Numbered from the stretch's first letter, positions 12,960 to 25,404 are shown. The stretch: DNA of 64,000 nucleotides from Pomacea canaliculata (GCF_003073045.1 NC_037591.1:21547319-21611318); one strand, 5' to 3'. Numbers and translations are program-made. The notes: a model not told the origin generated them from the letters alone.

Positions 12960-14972
12960 TCGTGCTGTTCATACTACCAACACCGTTCTTCTTCCACTTC
13001 TCGATGACATTCGGTCTTCTGTAGATTACTTCTCTTGGACGATTTAGCAACATTCGACACAATCGATCATGTTGCGATTTATTTCCTTTGAGACTCTGTT
13101 TAGAATTCGTTCAACAGCCCTTCAATGGTTTCATTCATGATTGCACTATCGCATGTGTCGATCAACCATGCACTTAGTTGTTCAAACGCCACTGTTAGTC
13201 GGTGTTCCTCAAGGCTCGGTTTTAGGACCGGTTCTGTTCGTCATGCATGCGATCATTAAACAACAAGCAGTCATCACTTCACGAGTGTGTATCTCTGGAC
13301 TGCTGCTTTTTTTTTTTTTTAAGCCGAGATACCAACAGCTGGTGAAGTTGTAGGCTGTCGGGTCTCTTCGAACCGTTTAGCAGTTTAATATTCGGAACCG
13401 CGATAGAATTCTAAAAGTCAACAATAAACCTGTAATGATAAATTTTCTTTGGTTGGCAAAAGTCCTCGACCTCCACTTCCCACGACTAAGAACCAATAAA
13501 CTGTAAACACAACAGACCACGAAGCTTGAGCTTTTGTACCTCCGTCAACGCTATGGTCGTATCATCTGCTTTTCTTCTCTATGTTGATAGTTAAGCCTGA
13601 GGCGAATTTGTGGTGTGGGTTCTTTCTGAAGTTAACACGGAAATTTTGTCTTCAAGCAGTCCAGCATAGATCTACTTCCCTTAATCACTTCTTTACAGAT
13701 GACGTACACAGTCTTGCAAACCCGCCAACTTTCAAGCGTTAAAGGTTGCACCGCTGACATGAAGACATGGACGACAGAATGTTAAAAGGAAAAATCAAGC
13801 AAAATGCTAAATTGGGCTTAAATGATAGATATTTCCGTTCTAAGTCATATCCGATTAAAATTTCAGTTTGCAAAGCGATTTAAAATCGCGTCTAAAACAC
13901 AAGTTTGAGGGATTTACGTAGTCCGCCATGTTGTATTGTGACGTCACTGACGAGAGCTGTCAATCTGCTGAGTAGTTCAAACGTTTGCCTCCAGGGTTTG
14001 GAGATTCAGCAGTGAAATTTCAGGGAAGAGTGATGTAAAGTTTGACAGTAGATAATGTTACAAATAGTAGTATAGATGGCCAGCATGGCCACTGCATGTT
14101 TTCGCAATCGGTGTGAAAGAAGTCGCCATGCCAACGATCTCTGTGCTGAGAAAAAAGAAGAACGCTATTTCAGAACTGGATGAAACTCCCGAAATTTTGA
14201 TCAGACATGATTCAGAACGTCAGTGTCTTTCATTTAATCCCAGCTTACAATTCTCCTTTCTTTTTTCCTTTAATGGTGACAAAACCGATTTTCTGCTCAT
14301 TTCTTGATCCACCAGCTGGATTCTGCTTGGTCATTATCGGTCATGGTAGGTTTTAGCTACATCCTGTTTTCCAGCCGTGCAAGAAATCTCAGCATCTTCA
14401 TGGACTCCGCACTGTCGACGAATTAACAGCACATCACCGAAGTCTGCCAGATGCGCTACCTTGAGGCGAGAAGAATTAATTCCATTTTTATAAAATTTCT
14501 TACTAAAGATGCCACTAAAACCATCGTCATCTGCCCTGTGCACCGTCTAGTTTAGTTGCGCATCTCCTACCTACCTTTCTTGGTCTATCTTTCTTTCTCT
14601 TTCCCAACTCTTCGCTCCGTTTTTCCAGTGACAGTCGTCTTGTCTCCAAACTGTTTTTCCCACACGCGTTCCCTTCATTTTCTTTCAATGGACACTAAGC
14701 TCTGGAATTCTTTGCCCTACAATGCTGGACACTTGTCCTCTGTCCCAACCGTCAAAGCTAACTTAAAAACGTAACTATTTTAAAAGGTATTACATACAGG
14801 TAAATGTGGAACAACTTAATATCGTTTTACAGGTAATGATTCTGTAATTATTATCACGGCTGGAAAGTAGTATAATCGTCGTAATTAATAGTATACATGA
14901 CTAAACGAGTGCGCCTAGTACCTGAGTAAGAAACGCTTTATGCCAGTGTAAGTGCTGGTAATTATTATTTGA
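12960..14972 (+). mobile_element. decayed L2/CR1-type LINE (reverse transcriptase relic)
   Basis: Pieces of one reverse-transcriptase ORF appear in order but in different frames. There is a TxTVLLPLLDDIRSSVD stretch (about 12974-13025), a motif-A remnant DLATFDTIDH (about 13035-13070), GVPQGSVLGPVLF (about 13200-13240) and a motif-C remnant HHFFTDDV (about 13690-13712). Further on come AT..[SF]..FLTKDATKTIV-type residues (about 14470-14545) and KLWNSLP plus FKANLKT-like residues (about 14697-14773). A tail with GCTTTATG..GTGCTG and ATTATTATT ends near 14972. This gene order and these motifs are known of L2/CR1-type non-LTR elements. Stops, frameshifts and a gap before KLWNSLP show it is dead. 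The stretch 13800-14330 may hold an insertion. Confidence 0.75.
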
Positions 14973-15123
14973 TTCATTTGGCCCGGGGTGGAACATAAAT
15001 CAGTCTCCGTTACTCATGCTAGACAGGTGAGTACGTGCTAGTCGACAGTTGCAGCACAGAATGGTGTCGAAATCAATGCATTTCAGGGAGCGAAGACGCA
15101 GTTTCCAACCGACCCACGGGACG

Positions 15124-15158
<35 letters not shown>

Positions 15159-16433
15159 CTGGTGTACAGTTTAGTGGCAGAATGGGGAACTGTAACACGA
15201 TATTGTGCGATCGTTCTGCATGAGTTGGTAGGATAGCCTGGAGCAGCAGTGGAATGTCCCGATATAGTTCACACACCACGCCCCAGAGGAGAAAAAAAAA
15301 AAAGAATTAGTGAGGGTTTCGACCCTACGTGAAATCGATACACGTAGGATGAGCAGTTAAACGTAATGGGGGCAAAATATTGATCAAGCCAGCAAGAGGT
15401 GTAAATGTCAGTCAACAGTCAAAAAAAAAAAAAAAATGGCTATCGCTGTATTGGTTATAGTGCCAGTGTGTAAACATCTCGCTGTCGATGAAGGATTTTG
15501 CACCTGAATAACCAGTTACGCACGAAGGTGGATGGCTCGATTGAGGTGACGTATGAACAACCTGGGATTTGAGAGCAAACGGAAGAATGAAAGTGTGATC
15601 GAATAGTCGAACTGATTATTCTTTCCGAACGTTAATGCAGTCTTTTCAGAAGGTAGAGAGGATCGCATAGCCTAGTGGCCGCCAGGACGGTGAACTTTGA
15701 GTGGCATGTTGAAGGGAGCGCACTTCGTTTCATCATTTTTTTTTTAAGCCCCTTCCTCACCTTCCACATCTTCCACTTTATTTATTAAAAAAAAAAAATC
15801 CGAAGTCGAGGTAAACTAAAGTAAGCGCTCCAACTGTTAGTGGGCTGTTATTCATGGATATCGTCTGTTTACTCACCGGTAAAGCTTCCCGACGGACAAA
15901 CTTTTGATTATACATGTACACACACACAACCTACGTTCTCCTGACTAAGGAGCTTTTGATTCATGAACTAACGAGAATGTGAATCTACCTATCTAGCGGG
16001 AATTCCCGGAAAAAAAGGTGCCACTGCGCATGTGTGTTTAGACTAAAGGAAAAACAAAATTTCAAAACCTAAAACTAAAATGTGAAATAAAAAATTCGAC
16101 AAAGCAAGCAAAACTTTAGACATCAAGAAATACATTTATTTATTCCAACCAAAGAAATTCTTGCAGACATATTAGACAACAGACATGTTAATTATTTTCA
16201 TTGAAAACTAAATAACTAATTGTAAAAAACGGCTCCTATCATTCACGATATTCCTTTTTCAAAGATTCGTAACCCGGGCAGTCAGGGATTCCTCCCCAAC
16301 ACTCCGCCCTGTCTATTGGTGGAATCACTTTGCCGCTAAACCAAACACCACTAAACCTCTCAAAGAAAGCTAAAAGTGGATCAATATACACTAACTCACC
16401 TCAGAAAAGAAAATGAACAGCCCAGCGTTGCGC
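14973..16433. other. gene-free stretch upstream of the tRNA locus
   Basis: A-rich runs (15126, 15290, 15421 and 15788) and no supported gene. Confidence 0.5.
15126..15155. repeat. (A)30 tract
   Basis: Thirty consecutive A. It could be the tail of a retroposed sequence, but I could not identify a body. Confidence 0.9.
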
Positions 16434-16506
16434 TGCCGAAACCCGGGATCGAACCAGGGACCTTTAGATCTTCAGTCTAACGCTCTCCCAACTGAGCTAT
16501 TTCGGC
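16434..16506 (-). tRNA. tRNA-Phe (anticodon GAA)
   Basis: Read on the minus strand, the 73 bases fold as a full cloverleaf: 7-bp acceptor stem GCCGAAA/TTTCGGC with discriminator A, D-arm GCTC/GAGC, anticodon arm TTAGA-CTGAAGA-TCTAA with anticodon GAA, a 5-base variable loop, and T-arm CCTGG-TTCGATC-CCGGG. The A-box and B-box are intact and there is no intron. Two short T-runs on the transcribed strand about 20 bases downstream (16405-16413) are possible Pol III stops. All stems pair, so this looks functional and not like a SINE fragment. Confidence 0.96.
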
Positions 16507-17731
16507 TTATAAAGAATGTGGATTCAGAAGTTGTGAAATGTGCGTTTGTGTGCGTGCACACGCGCGCTACCCCAAAGCGAGATAAGGGTCGAATTGTCTC
16601 TGTCTTGTGTTCACAACCCGCGCTTCTCCCCGCGTATTTCCTCTGATTAGACATCTATAAGAACAATGCGAGAGCGTTGATTCCCCATCGGACCACGAAA
16701 AGAATCATCCGTTGTCGCTGACCTGAAAATCAGCTTCGACTCCGAGACGCCAATCTACGCAGAAACAATACAAGAAATGTTTTTTGGAAAAAAAGGAGAC
16801 AGTCGAAGTTGTATTAGCAACCTCGACAACTTCTATGTGGGTATTTCGTCATTTATTTAGCGCATGCGCAGTATGCACTCGTCAGTGGTTAAAGCGGAAG
16901 CTGGGGTTTAAGTCTGTGAGCCATTCAATTGCCTTTGCCGAGACATGCGAATGTAAAGAGATGGGTGGAAAAAGATCACCGTTGTTAGAAATGGCTGCAA
17001 CGGTCAATTAAAGAATCCTAAAGACAAAAATTGTGGGAACAAACTCAGTATGCGGTCGACATTTAATTCGTATCAAGATCTCTGACAGATGACCGGTATT
17101 TAGTCAGCTAGATCCCAGTATTTCATCGGGCTATAAAGGTCAGTGAAAACATTCAAACGTCACCACGACGAGCAAAACAACCGCCTACAGTGAGACCTTG
17201 AACATCTTTGCCAGGCTTGGAGAAAAGTAGAGTAAAAGATGTGTGTTGCACCCTCAGGCATTAATTCCGAAACCACAGTGGGCGGAGAGAACCTTATAAG
17301 TGTGAAACTTAGCATTGTTGCCGGTTAATAAATATCCACAAAGATGTCGCACAGTAATTATTTTTATTACAGGAAAGAATCCTTGCAGAAAAAATAGAAA
17401 TGTCCAGAGTGACGTTTTGCTTACTGCCTTTAAATTTCATCGTGATGAGCTTTCAATATCATCACCATATATCAATATAGACAGCAGCAGAGAAAAGATA
17501 ATAATCATATTACAATTTTATGACCAGCTCTTCCACACACACACACAATCAATCAATCCTGACAGAACTTAAAATCATATTGCTGTGCAAGGATCGATGA
17601 ATATATATTTATGGCATTTAATAAGTACTTGGAAGTGAGTATTTCATAATTTAACTGTGTTAATATCATTTTTCAAGAGTTCTAGAATTTACCAAAGACT
17701 AATTTTCAGCTTACTGCAACACGAGCGTACT
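16507..17731. other. gene-free stretch between the tRNA gene and the 6.2-kb transposon
   Basis: Only short frames with no splice or domain support. A short CA tract lies at about 17536-17547. Confidence 0.5.
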
Positions 17732-17747
17732 ACCCAGATAGCATGCA

Positions 17748-18080
17748 AACGTTTTAAAAACGTTTTAAAAACGTTTTAAAATGTTTACATAAAACATTTT
17801 AAAAAGGTTTGCAGAAAACGTTTTAAAAATGTTTATCATGCCCATCAAAGTAATGTTTTAAAAACGTTTTCTGCAAACATTTGTAAAACATTTTAAAAAT
17901 ATTTTTAAAACGTTTTATAAACATTTTTCTGTAAAACATTTTAAAAACATTTAATAAATATTTGTATGTAAATGTTTTAAAAACGTTTTTAAAATGTTTT
18001 TTAAACCTAATTTAAATGTTTCGAAGGACATGTTTTTTAAACGTTTTAAAAATGTTTTTGAAACCTAATGTAAATGTTTC
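17748..18080. repeat. left subterminal AAAACGTTTT array
   Basis: More than a dozen copies of the 10-base palindrome AAAACGTTTT and one-base variants such as AAAATGTTTT, packed head to tail with short gaps. The matching right array is at 23697-23898. Confidence 0.9.
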
Positions 18081-18179
18081 ACAGTTCACACATACTTTTC
18101 ACAGTTTCACTTCAAACATGGCATAAATGACGTACAGAGAAGATTTTCATTTGTTGTAATTAAAACATATTTCGTGTCA

Positions 18180-19190
18180 TTGTGGATCCATCCAGGAGAC
18201 AAATTTACATTATACAATAGCAAGTACAAAATGGTGACCATTTGTGACAAAAATGAATAAATGATACTCAAAAAAGAGAACAAGAATATGAATTAATTAA
18301 ACACTGACAAATCAATGCATAGGATTTTTTCTTAAATTAATACTTTTAAATATTTCACATTCCAGTACTTAAAGGTGAGGTTGTGCGGCACTGTTATCCG
18401 TGCAGAGTGCCAAGAAATGATTGAACTAAAACGAAACTTATCGACATTTACATTTACTAAAAAATAGTGAATTGTAAATACAATTGGATGATGTACAAAA
18501 TACACCAAAAAAAGACAGTTACCCCTATGTAGATAACAATATGCTAATTATCATCTTCTTACCCTACTACAAGGGACATATCATTCCAATTATAATAACC
18601 ATTAACTATAGATGTACAACAAAAGCATTGACCATATGTGATAAAGATGAGAAACAGAGAACAATCAGAGGAATTAATTAACCACTGTTAAGTCAAAGCA
18701 AAGGAATGTTATTAAAGTAACACTTTTAAACAGTTCAATTTAAAATGTTTCAAGGATAGGTGTTAAGCTCCATAAAGATTCCCAAGGAATAATTAAACTA
18801 AAACTAAACTAATAGAGCTTTAGATGTAAGAAAAGATATAGTATATGGTTAATCCATCTAGATGTAGCACAAAATACACAAGAAATACAGGTATCCTTCT
18901 GTACATAACAACGATCAAATTATCATCACTTTATCATACTTTTAAATATTTCAATTTCAAATACGTAAAGGTGAGGTGGTGCGGCACTGTGCTCCGTGCA
19001 GAGTGCCAAGGAATAATTAAACTAAAACTAAACTTATAGACCTTTAGATTTACAAAAAAAACAGTGAATTGTAAATACAATTGGATGATGTACAAAATAC
19101 ACCAAAAAGTACAGTTACCCTGTTGTAGATAACAACATGCACATTATCATCTCTACCCTTCTACAAGGGACATATCATTCCAATTAGTTA
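18180..19190. repeat. diverged internal tandem repeats of the transposon
   Basis: Three diverged units start near 18180, 18600 and 18930. Shared landmarks include GTGCGGCACTGT (18383 and 18978), GAATTGTAAATACAATTGGA (18468 and 19066), ACAAGGGACATATCATTCC (about 18570 and 19163) and AAACTAAAACTAAACT (18795 and about 19018). The first and last units are closest. No coding content was seen. Confidence 0.7.
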
Positions 19191-19663
19191 ATAATATGAG
19201 AATTTCCATACCGTAAAATAAGGCTGAACACTTAAAAGTTCATGTATGTCTGGTAAAGCGGCTTTACGAAAAATGCACTTAGAACACTATCAGATCCACA
19301 TGCCTTCATTTTAACATACTAAAACCTTCTTATAGGTAATTATTAGATATCTCAAATATGAGACATTGTTGCTAAATATCAGCAAGCGTCCCAATTAGGG
19401 TCAAGAGTGGCTTGGTGATAAGCCTGATGTTCCTTATGCAGCAAAGTTAGGCATACATGCCAGTGTAGAGGAGTAAAAGGAGGCAAAAGCACAGAAGTGT
19501 TATATGTGGGAGACATCTCTTGAGCGTGGAGGAGAGCCAGTGACAAAGGACTGTCAGGACTGCCTGCTGTTGCCGTTGGAAGCGAATGGCTATATGTGAC
19601 CAGTACTGGCATTCGGCGGCTGTAGGTGGCATTGCAGTCATCGTAGACATTACGTGTATATCT

Positions 19664-22325
19664 CTAGACTTCTCTGTCACTGAGAGAGGAGTCGTCGCTC
19701 TCTGATGCAGCTCGGGCGGGAAGGACGACGGACAGGTAGAACAGCACTGTCTGCTGAAGCATTGGTCTCCACTCTGTGATGGCTCCTGCACTAACTTTAT
19801 CGGAAGCCTCCATACACCCACGGTTCTTCCGTACAGCTTCTGCAGATAGCAAAAATGGGATTTGTAGATTAAAGAAGCGCTACAGGTTTATAGATTAAAG
19901 ATGGACTAAAGAAGTCTCACACTATACATATTGTTTCAGTTTTATGGTGCTTATGCTTGTTCCCATGTCTTTCCGTTTTTACGCTAGTTTCACCCATAGA
20001 AGCACAATTAATACTGACAAGAGCTACAAATAATTTTCAACTGTAGAGCTAGCAATGAAAAATGTCAATTCATGTTATACAAAAATAAGCACTTAGATCT
20101 GCACTTCTCTTTTTTGTCAAAGTATGTGTAGACACTATATCATATATCTATACCTTTAATAATAATATACACTAACATTTATACATCATCACTTACTGTA
20201 GATCATGGCCTGCACCTTCAGTCCCTTGAAAGCACACATCTCTCCCTTTTGTCCTTTCCAGTTATAGTTCCGAGCAACCTTGTCGGTCAGGAGTCGCCGC
20301 ATGATTCTTTTCGCACAATCCTTTGCATTCGTTCTACCCACACAGGAGAGGCTTTTGACTTGCAAATCATTAGAAGACAAGAAACATATCTGTCAAAAGT
20401 AGGCCACACATCATAAACAAGAAAGGGTGTAGTGAAAATATACATGGCTTTAATTATTTACAATTCAAGGGCCATACAAAAATTATAAACTGAAAACTTT
20501 CACAAAAAGCTGACATTTAATGTTTCCTTCCCCAATAACCATAGTTTATGAGGCTGAAACCCTTTGAAACTGGATTTAAAATTTGACTTATTGTGTTCCA
20601 TACTATATATGTATGATAGATTGACAAGAACTGATCATTCTCAAATGAATTCCCTCTAAAAACATAAGTTTTTCAAAAATGTCAAGCTATGCTTTAAAAT
20701 TCCCCTAAATTATTACAGATTATCATTTCAATCATGGCTTTAACAATGACATCTGCTTTACGTACGAGTAATTCATGAAAGGAATCATCATCAAGGCGTC
20801 CATCCAGTTCCAACAGCTCTTGCTGTGTTCTAATCGGAAGGATCAAATCTTCTGGCAACATTCAGACATCCTTTGCTGGAGCAGGCTGGTCTTTGCTTAT
20901 CAGTGAATGAATCACCATATCTTTTACTTCCTGTAGCATCAATTTCAATTCTCTGTCTTGTTTCAGAATGAGCCAGGCAAATGCTGCAACACTATGAACA
21001 TAGCACTGTGAGCAAAAGTGGACAATTAACTTTTATAGGTGAATGAAGCCAATCAACGGTGATTTGGGAGGCTGTAAGAAACATGTATAACCAACACTAT
21101 GTTCAACTTGAGATTGTGAAGGGAATTCACAGCAAAATTAAATAGGCAAAACAAAAAGCAAGAAAAGTAACCCATAATATAAAATTGTCTGAATTACCTT
21201 CATTAGACACTCTGGGTACCGCTTTTACTGCTGCAGTTGTGAGGTCTGTCCCTCTTGTACTCCTTGCTGAGAGTCACTACGTTGGTCACTGGGGTGCTCA
21301 CGTCGTGGGGGCAATATTCTGGTGGTTAGTGCATTCACCTGTGGGCATAAACGCTTGTTTTCCACTTGTGGTTGCAATGAGTCTGGCAATGGTCCTGCTG
21401 GCACTGCTGGATGCACTGATTTCCATCTAAAGTCGTCTTCTTCCTCCTCGTCTGGGCTCTCTAGCCCTAACCTAATTAACAAGCATACCTAATAATAAGT
21501 GTGCAGTGAAATGAGAATTATGAAATTTAAGAATTTCTGGAGTAAAAGATTTAAGAAATAAAATAATAAATAATTCCTAGGCTATACCTATCATAATATC
21601 AATATTACCCTCATGAAAAATTGAAATGAACTGCAATACTGAAATCTGTACTGATCTTGTAAGTTGTTCTCCAAACCTAGGGATTCCCTAATCCCTGTCA
21701 TTCTATAACTCAAACAAGACACAATGTGACTACTTGTTTCTCTTCCTCTTCCGATCTTTTCAACCTTTAATGCTGTCATCATCTGTTGTATCCAAGTTTG
21801 ATGTATACTGGCTGTTATCCACTTTTCGTCTGGCAGCCAAATACTCATCTGAAAGGGTTATTATTTTGTGAAGTTATAATAAACATCGAGAATAATGGCA
21901 TGCAATGCTTTACCACACAATATGAATTTCACATGACAAAATCAGTTAACTGTCTGTTCGCTGAGATGTTAATGGTCATGTGGCTGTATGTTCCAGTCTG
22001 TAACCACAATAAACCCTAAGCAAGATCTGCGTGGACTAAAGACACTAACACTACCTTAAAACCTTTTACAAAATAAATATGAACAATACTTTTAAACTTT
22101 ATCAAGAGACTGACCACAAAAATATTAACCAGGCTGATGAAGTCATCAAACATCTAATCTCTATAATATACATATATATGACAATGAGTAAAAAAGTATA
22201 AAAGTACCCTTTGAACCCAAAATGCAAACAGCTTGAAGAGTCCAGGTATGTCTATCTGGCAGAGCTCCCTCCTTAAGGTGTTTTGTCAGCTCACTTGGTG
22301 GCCAGTATGCTAACCGTTTCGCGTG
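19664..22325 (-). pseudogene. DUF4806-domain gene inside the transposon, two nonsense codons
   Basis: Exons read on the minus strand: 22325-22208, 21848-21734, 21471-21229, about 20980-20727, 20358-20197 and 19839-19664. Joined, they give a YWPP-type segment, a stretch with DEYLAARRKVDNSQYTS and a basic KDRKRKRNK run, an acidic ESPDEEEEDD run and then a DUF4806-like core. The core has LPEDLILPIRTQQELLELD, RIMRRLLTDKVARNYNWKG, AFKGLKV and finally AVRKN. This order fits my memory of DUF4806 proteins, whose function is not known. TGA codons at 21762-21760 and 20864-20862 interrupt it. Both sit where CGA would fit, as expected from CpG decay. The usual first exon before YWPP was not found. The domain call is confident, exon edges moderately so. 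Confidence 0.7.
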
Positions 22326-22560
22326 CTGAAAAATAAACAATCCTCTATGAACTCTTACCAGGGAGGCTAACTGTGTGTCTTTATGGGAGTGTTGGACGTT
22401 TGACTTCATCTGTCATATTTCTGTCAGAGATTATGACTGCATAAATTTTTATACACTGTTATACTCAAGGAACTATGGTAAATACAGGGAGGATAGCATG
22501 AATCTTGTTCAGCTGAGATATGATTGTATTGGCTGCAGTTTGCTTCTGTGGCATGCAATG

Positions 22561-23186
22561 TTATAATGTCACGTTATTTAATGTTAGTAAAAACTCTATC
22601 ATCCTTAACGTAAATTTTAAGAACATGTAACACAAATTTACACGATAATGAGAAATGATTACACAATACCAGTGGTACAATTTCAGCCATAGATAACGGT
22701 TTAGCAATGAATTCAAGCAAGCAGTTATTACAGGATGCTTTTGTCGCAACAAGGCAAGAAGTACTGAAAGTGAACTGTTGGAAATGTTAAATGTTGCGAC
22801 CCAATATGCCAACTGTGTGGCCAAATCTGTATCTGTTTCACTGTCGCTGTCTGAAGATATCGCTGAATCAAACTGATCATCAATATAATCTTCAAATTCA
22901 CTAAAATTAGATTTCACAACCTCATCATCATTATTTTCATCCAAATTGTATTTAGTCGGTAAATATTGCTGGCGTGATGTTATCGCTGAGAGTTCTGGTG
23001 TCTGCTGGTTCGAACTGTTATTAATTTGACTCTGTAGATCTAAAACTGTGAGCACCTTCTCTACGACAGTGGATCGTGAATGTTTGTATCAGTGTGCATT
23101 GAATACATCTTTCTTCTGTCAGTTCTGCCAACTCTGCTTCTACAAGTTTTATTAACTTTTCTCCGCTTCGTCCAGTAGGACGACAT
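22561..23186 (-). pseudogene. transposase-like N-terminal exon, frameshifted
   Basis: Starts at an ATG (23186) as MSSYWTKRRK. A second frame gives EKLIKLVEAELAELTEE, and a third frame from about 23055 gives a long acidic stretch and then LATQLAYWVATFNISNSSLS. These pieces, in this order, resemble the N-terminal part of a group of uncharacterised transposase-like animal proteins (from memory, not searched). At least two frameshifts break it. The catalytic part is absent between here and 22330, so the element has probably lost its own transposase. Confidence 0.5.
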
Positions 23187-23696
23187 GATGTGAACTATCA
23201 GCTGCCTTAACGTATTAGATTATGTACGAGCGCTCAATTCAGAAAGTAAACTTTGACACATCACACCCAATAAGCAGACATTAAATGTGTGTTGTACTAG
23301 AACACGGTATATAGCGTTTTATAATTAAGAACCTGCAGTACGTGTGTGGTAAACAAAGAGAAAAGATTACAACCTTGGTTTTCAAACATACAGTACATCA
23401 GCAGAGAAAATGTCGCGACGCGTGGAATCATGGGAGTACGTGCATCCACAAGAAGAATAGCAAATATTTAGTTACGTAGCATTGATGTTTTAAAAACTGC
23501 AATGACTTTAAACTATCAAACCTAATCATAAGACAAATATAACAAAGTCTTTAAAAAAGCTTTTTGGTGAGAATTTTCAGTATCTACACCGTGGACTGGC
23601 TCTAAAATTCCACAGGAGAAGCGAATGCCCGCGAATCAAATAGTGACGTCTTATAAAAAATTACGTCATGACGCGCAGCCATAAAGGTTAACATTG

Positions 23697-23898
23697 TAAA
23701 CGTTTATAAAACATTTATTTAACATTTTTGTTTTAAATGTTTTATTTTCAAACATTTTAAAAATGTTTTTAAAATGTTTTACTTAAAAATGTTTTTTTGG
23801 TAAATGTTTTTAAAATGTTTTTAAAACGTTTTATCTAAAACGTAAACCTTATTACAACCATGTAAACGTTTTTAAAACGTTTTTAAAATGTTTTCATG
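23697..23898. repeat. right subterminal AAAACGTTTT array
   Basis: Inverted counterpart of the left array. Its outer 60 bases align with the left end as a terminal inverted repeat. Confidence 0.9.
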
Positions 23899-24430
23899 CT
23901 ATCTGGGTACGTCTTAACTTACATTTCTAGACTTATAAATATCTTTTGACTTTTCTTAAATGTAGGATAAGTGAAAGCTTAGGGATTTTTTTCCTTTTTT
24001 TTTTTCTTTTTTTTTTTTTTTTGGGGGGGGGGCTTCAGCTGAAAATAATTGTTTCATTTCTCGAATAATTCACCCATAACTGTTATCAATTAACAGGGTA
24101 TAAGAAATTATAGCGTGCAGATGTATAAAATAAGTTTACGTGGTTGTTTGCGAAGGTTGTATTGGCGGATAATTCGACTAACTTTGTGCTTTATTGCAGT
24201 TGTTTTCGTCCATAAATCGAGAAAAAAGAGGCAAGCAGACTTGCTAATGTGCACTGTTATTGGTTAACAGAGACGATTAAGAGCAGATTAACCTTTACTA
24301 TTACAATAAACAGACCAAAACCTCTGCTGTAAGCACTGAGCAACATAAGACGATGAGGCTGTTTGTCCTCCAAACAAACCTTTTTATTACCTATATTAAC
24401 ATATCACGTGATACGCAAGGTAAAACCACG

Positions 24431-24503
24431 GACGTGTATAGGTGGACTAATGATTGTCCGCCGAGACCAACGATTAGCGAAGTTCTCCGCTGTCTCGGCG
24501 AGC
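24431..24503. repeat. dispersed hairpin repeat, copy 1
   Basis: Begins GACGTGTATAGGTGGAC and contains a perfect 9-bp stem CGCCGAGAC/GTCTCGGCG with a loop of about 26 bases. Copy 2 is at 28723-28804. A short piece of the start recurs at 61862-61875. Confidence 0.7.
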
Positions 24504-25402
24504 AGCCCACCACCACACTTCCGGAAGATCTGACTTGAAACTAAGCGCAAATATATGAAATTTAACGAGACTTTTGATGTCCACAATATAATTACCGTAA
24601 ATGTATTGCTTTGTTGCACTATTAACCAAACCCCTACCTATTTAGAACCCATAATTATTTGCTTTATTAGTCTGAAATATTTCTTATGGAATAATAAATA
24701 GTAATGAAACGCCCATAAACATGCTCTTTCGATATACCTACCGGAAGCGAAAGAAAACGTGCACCAAAACGTTTGACACCTGCACAGTGGCTTCCTACCA
24801 TGCAGCAGTATGGGTCAGTTCTTGATTGCTTACATATTGTTGTTACTGTCGCAGACTCTGCTAACATAGCCGTTGTCGTCGTTCGTACCTTTTTCTGTGA
24901 AGTCATATCATACCGTTTTTAACAAAATCTTCACACAAGTTGGCTATTTCTGTAAAATAAAGTCCCACCTGTTAAAAGTTACCTTTATTGCCTTAAAGTC
25001 GGTCAAGAAGTTAAACATGGAAAGTTCAATTTCTTATTTTTTTTTTACAAATGGCGGCTGATAAAAACGTGTATGGCTTTATCGTATCTTACTTAGAAAA
25101 AGCCTCGACTTTTTACATGTTTGGGATTGATGTGGAAATTATTTTCTTTCTCTTTAACATCTTTTCCTTATCATTTTGATTAATAAAGCATGTATATATA
25201 TATCATGTTTTAAAATGATCTGACGAATTTTTAAAGGAACTATTTTATTTTACATTAAGCCCTTTTGATCTATTTTATTTATTTATGTTGCTAACTCTGA
25301 TCACCAAAATGGCATATTTTAAGCAGTTTATACTACTCACTAAAACGATTCCTTTTTTAAAAAATTAATAATTACATTCCTTGGCAGATTTTTGGCTCCT
25401 CG

Positions 25403-25404
<2 letters not shown>

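Larger units (their letters stand above)
17732..23909. mobile_element. 6.2-kb DNA transposon with inverted ends and AAAACGTTTT arrays
   Basis: The ends are inverted copies, TACCCAGATAGCATG at 17732 and CATGCTATCTGGGTA ending at 23909. The outer TA on each side fits a TA target duplication. Both ends run into arrays of AAAACGTTTT and variants, about 340 bases on the left (17748-18080) and about 210 on the right (23697-23898). Inside, on the minus strand, lie a transposase-like first exon and a DUF4806 gene, both broken. Diverged tandem repeats fill 18180-19190. Such palindromic subterminal arrays are typical of transposase-binding regions (inference). I could not assign a superfamily. Confidence 0.85.

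Noticed and set aside
17748..18080. CRISPR-like regular array
   Set aside because: Short palindromes with no unique spacers, at the ends of a eukaryotic transposon; not a CRISPR.
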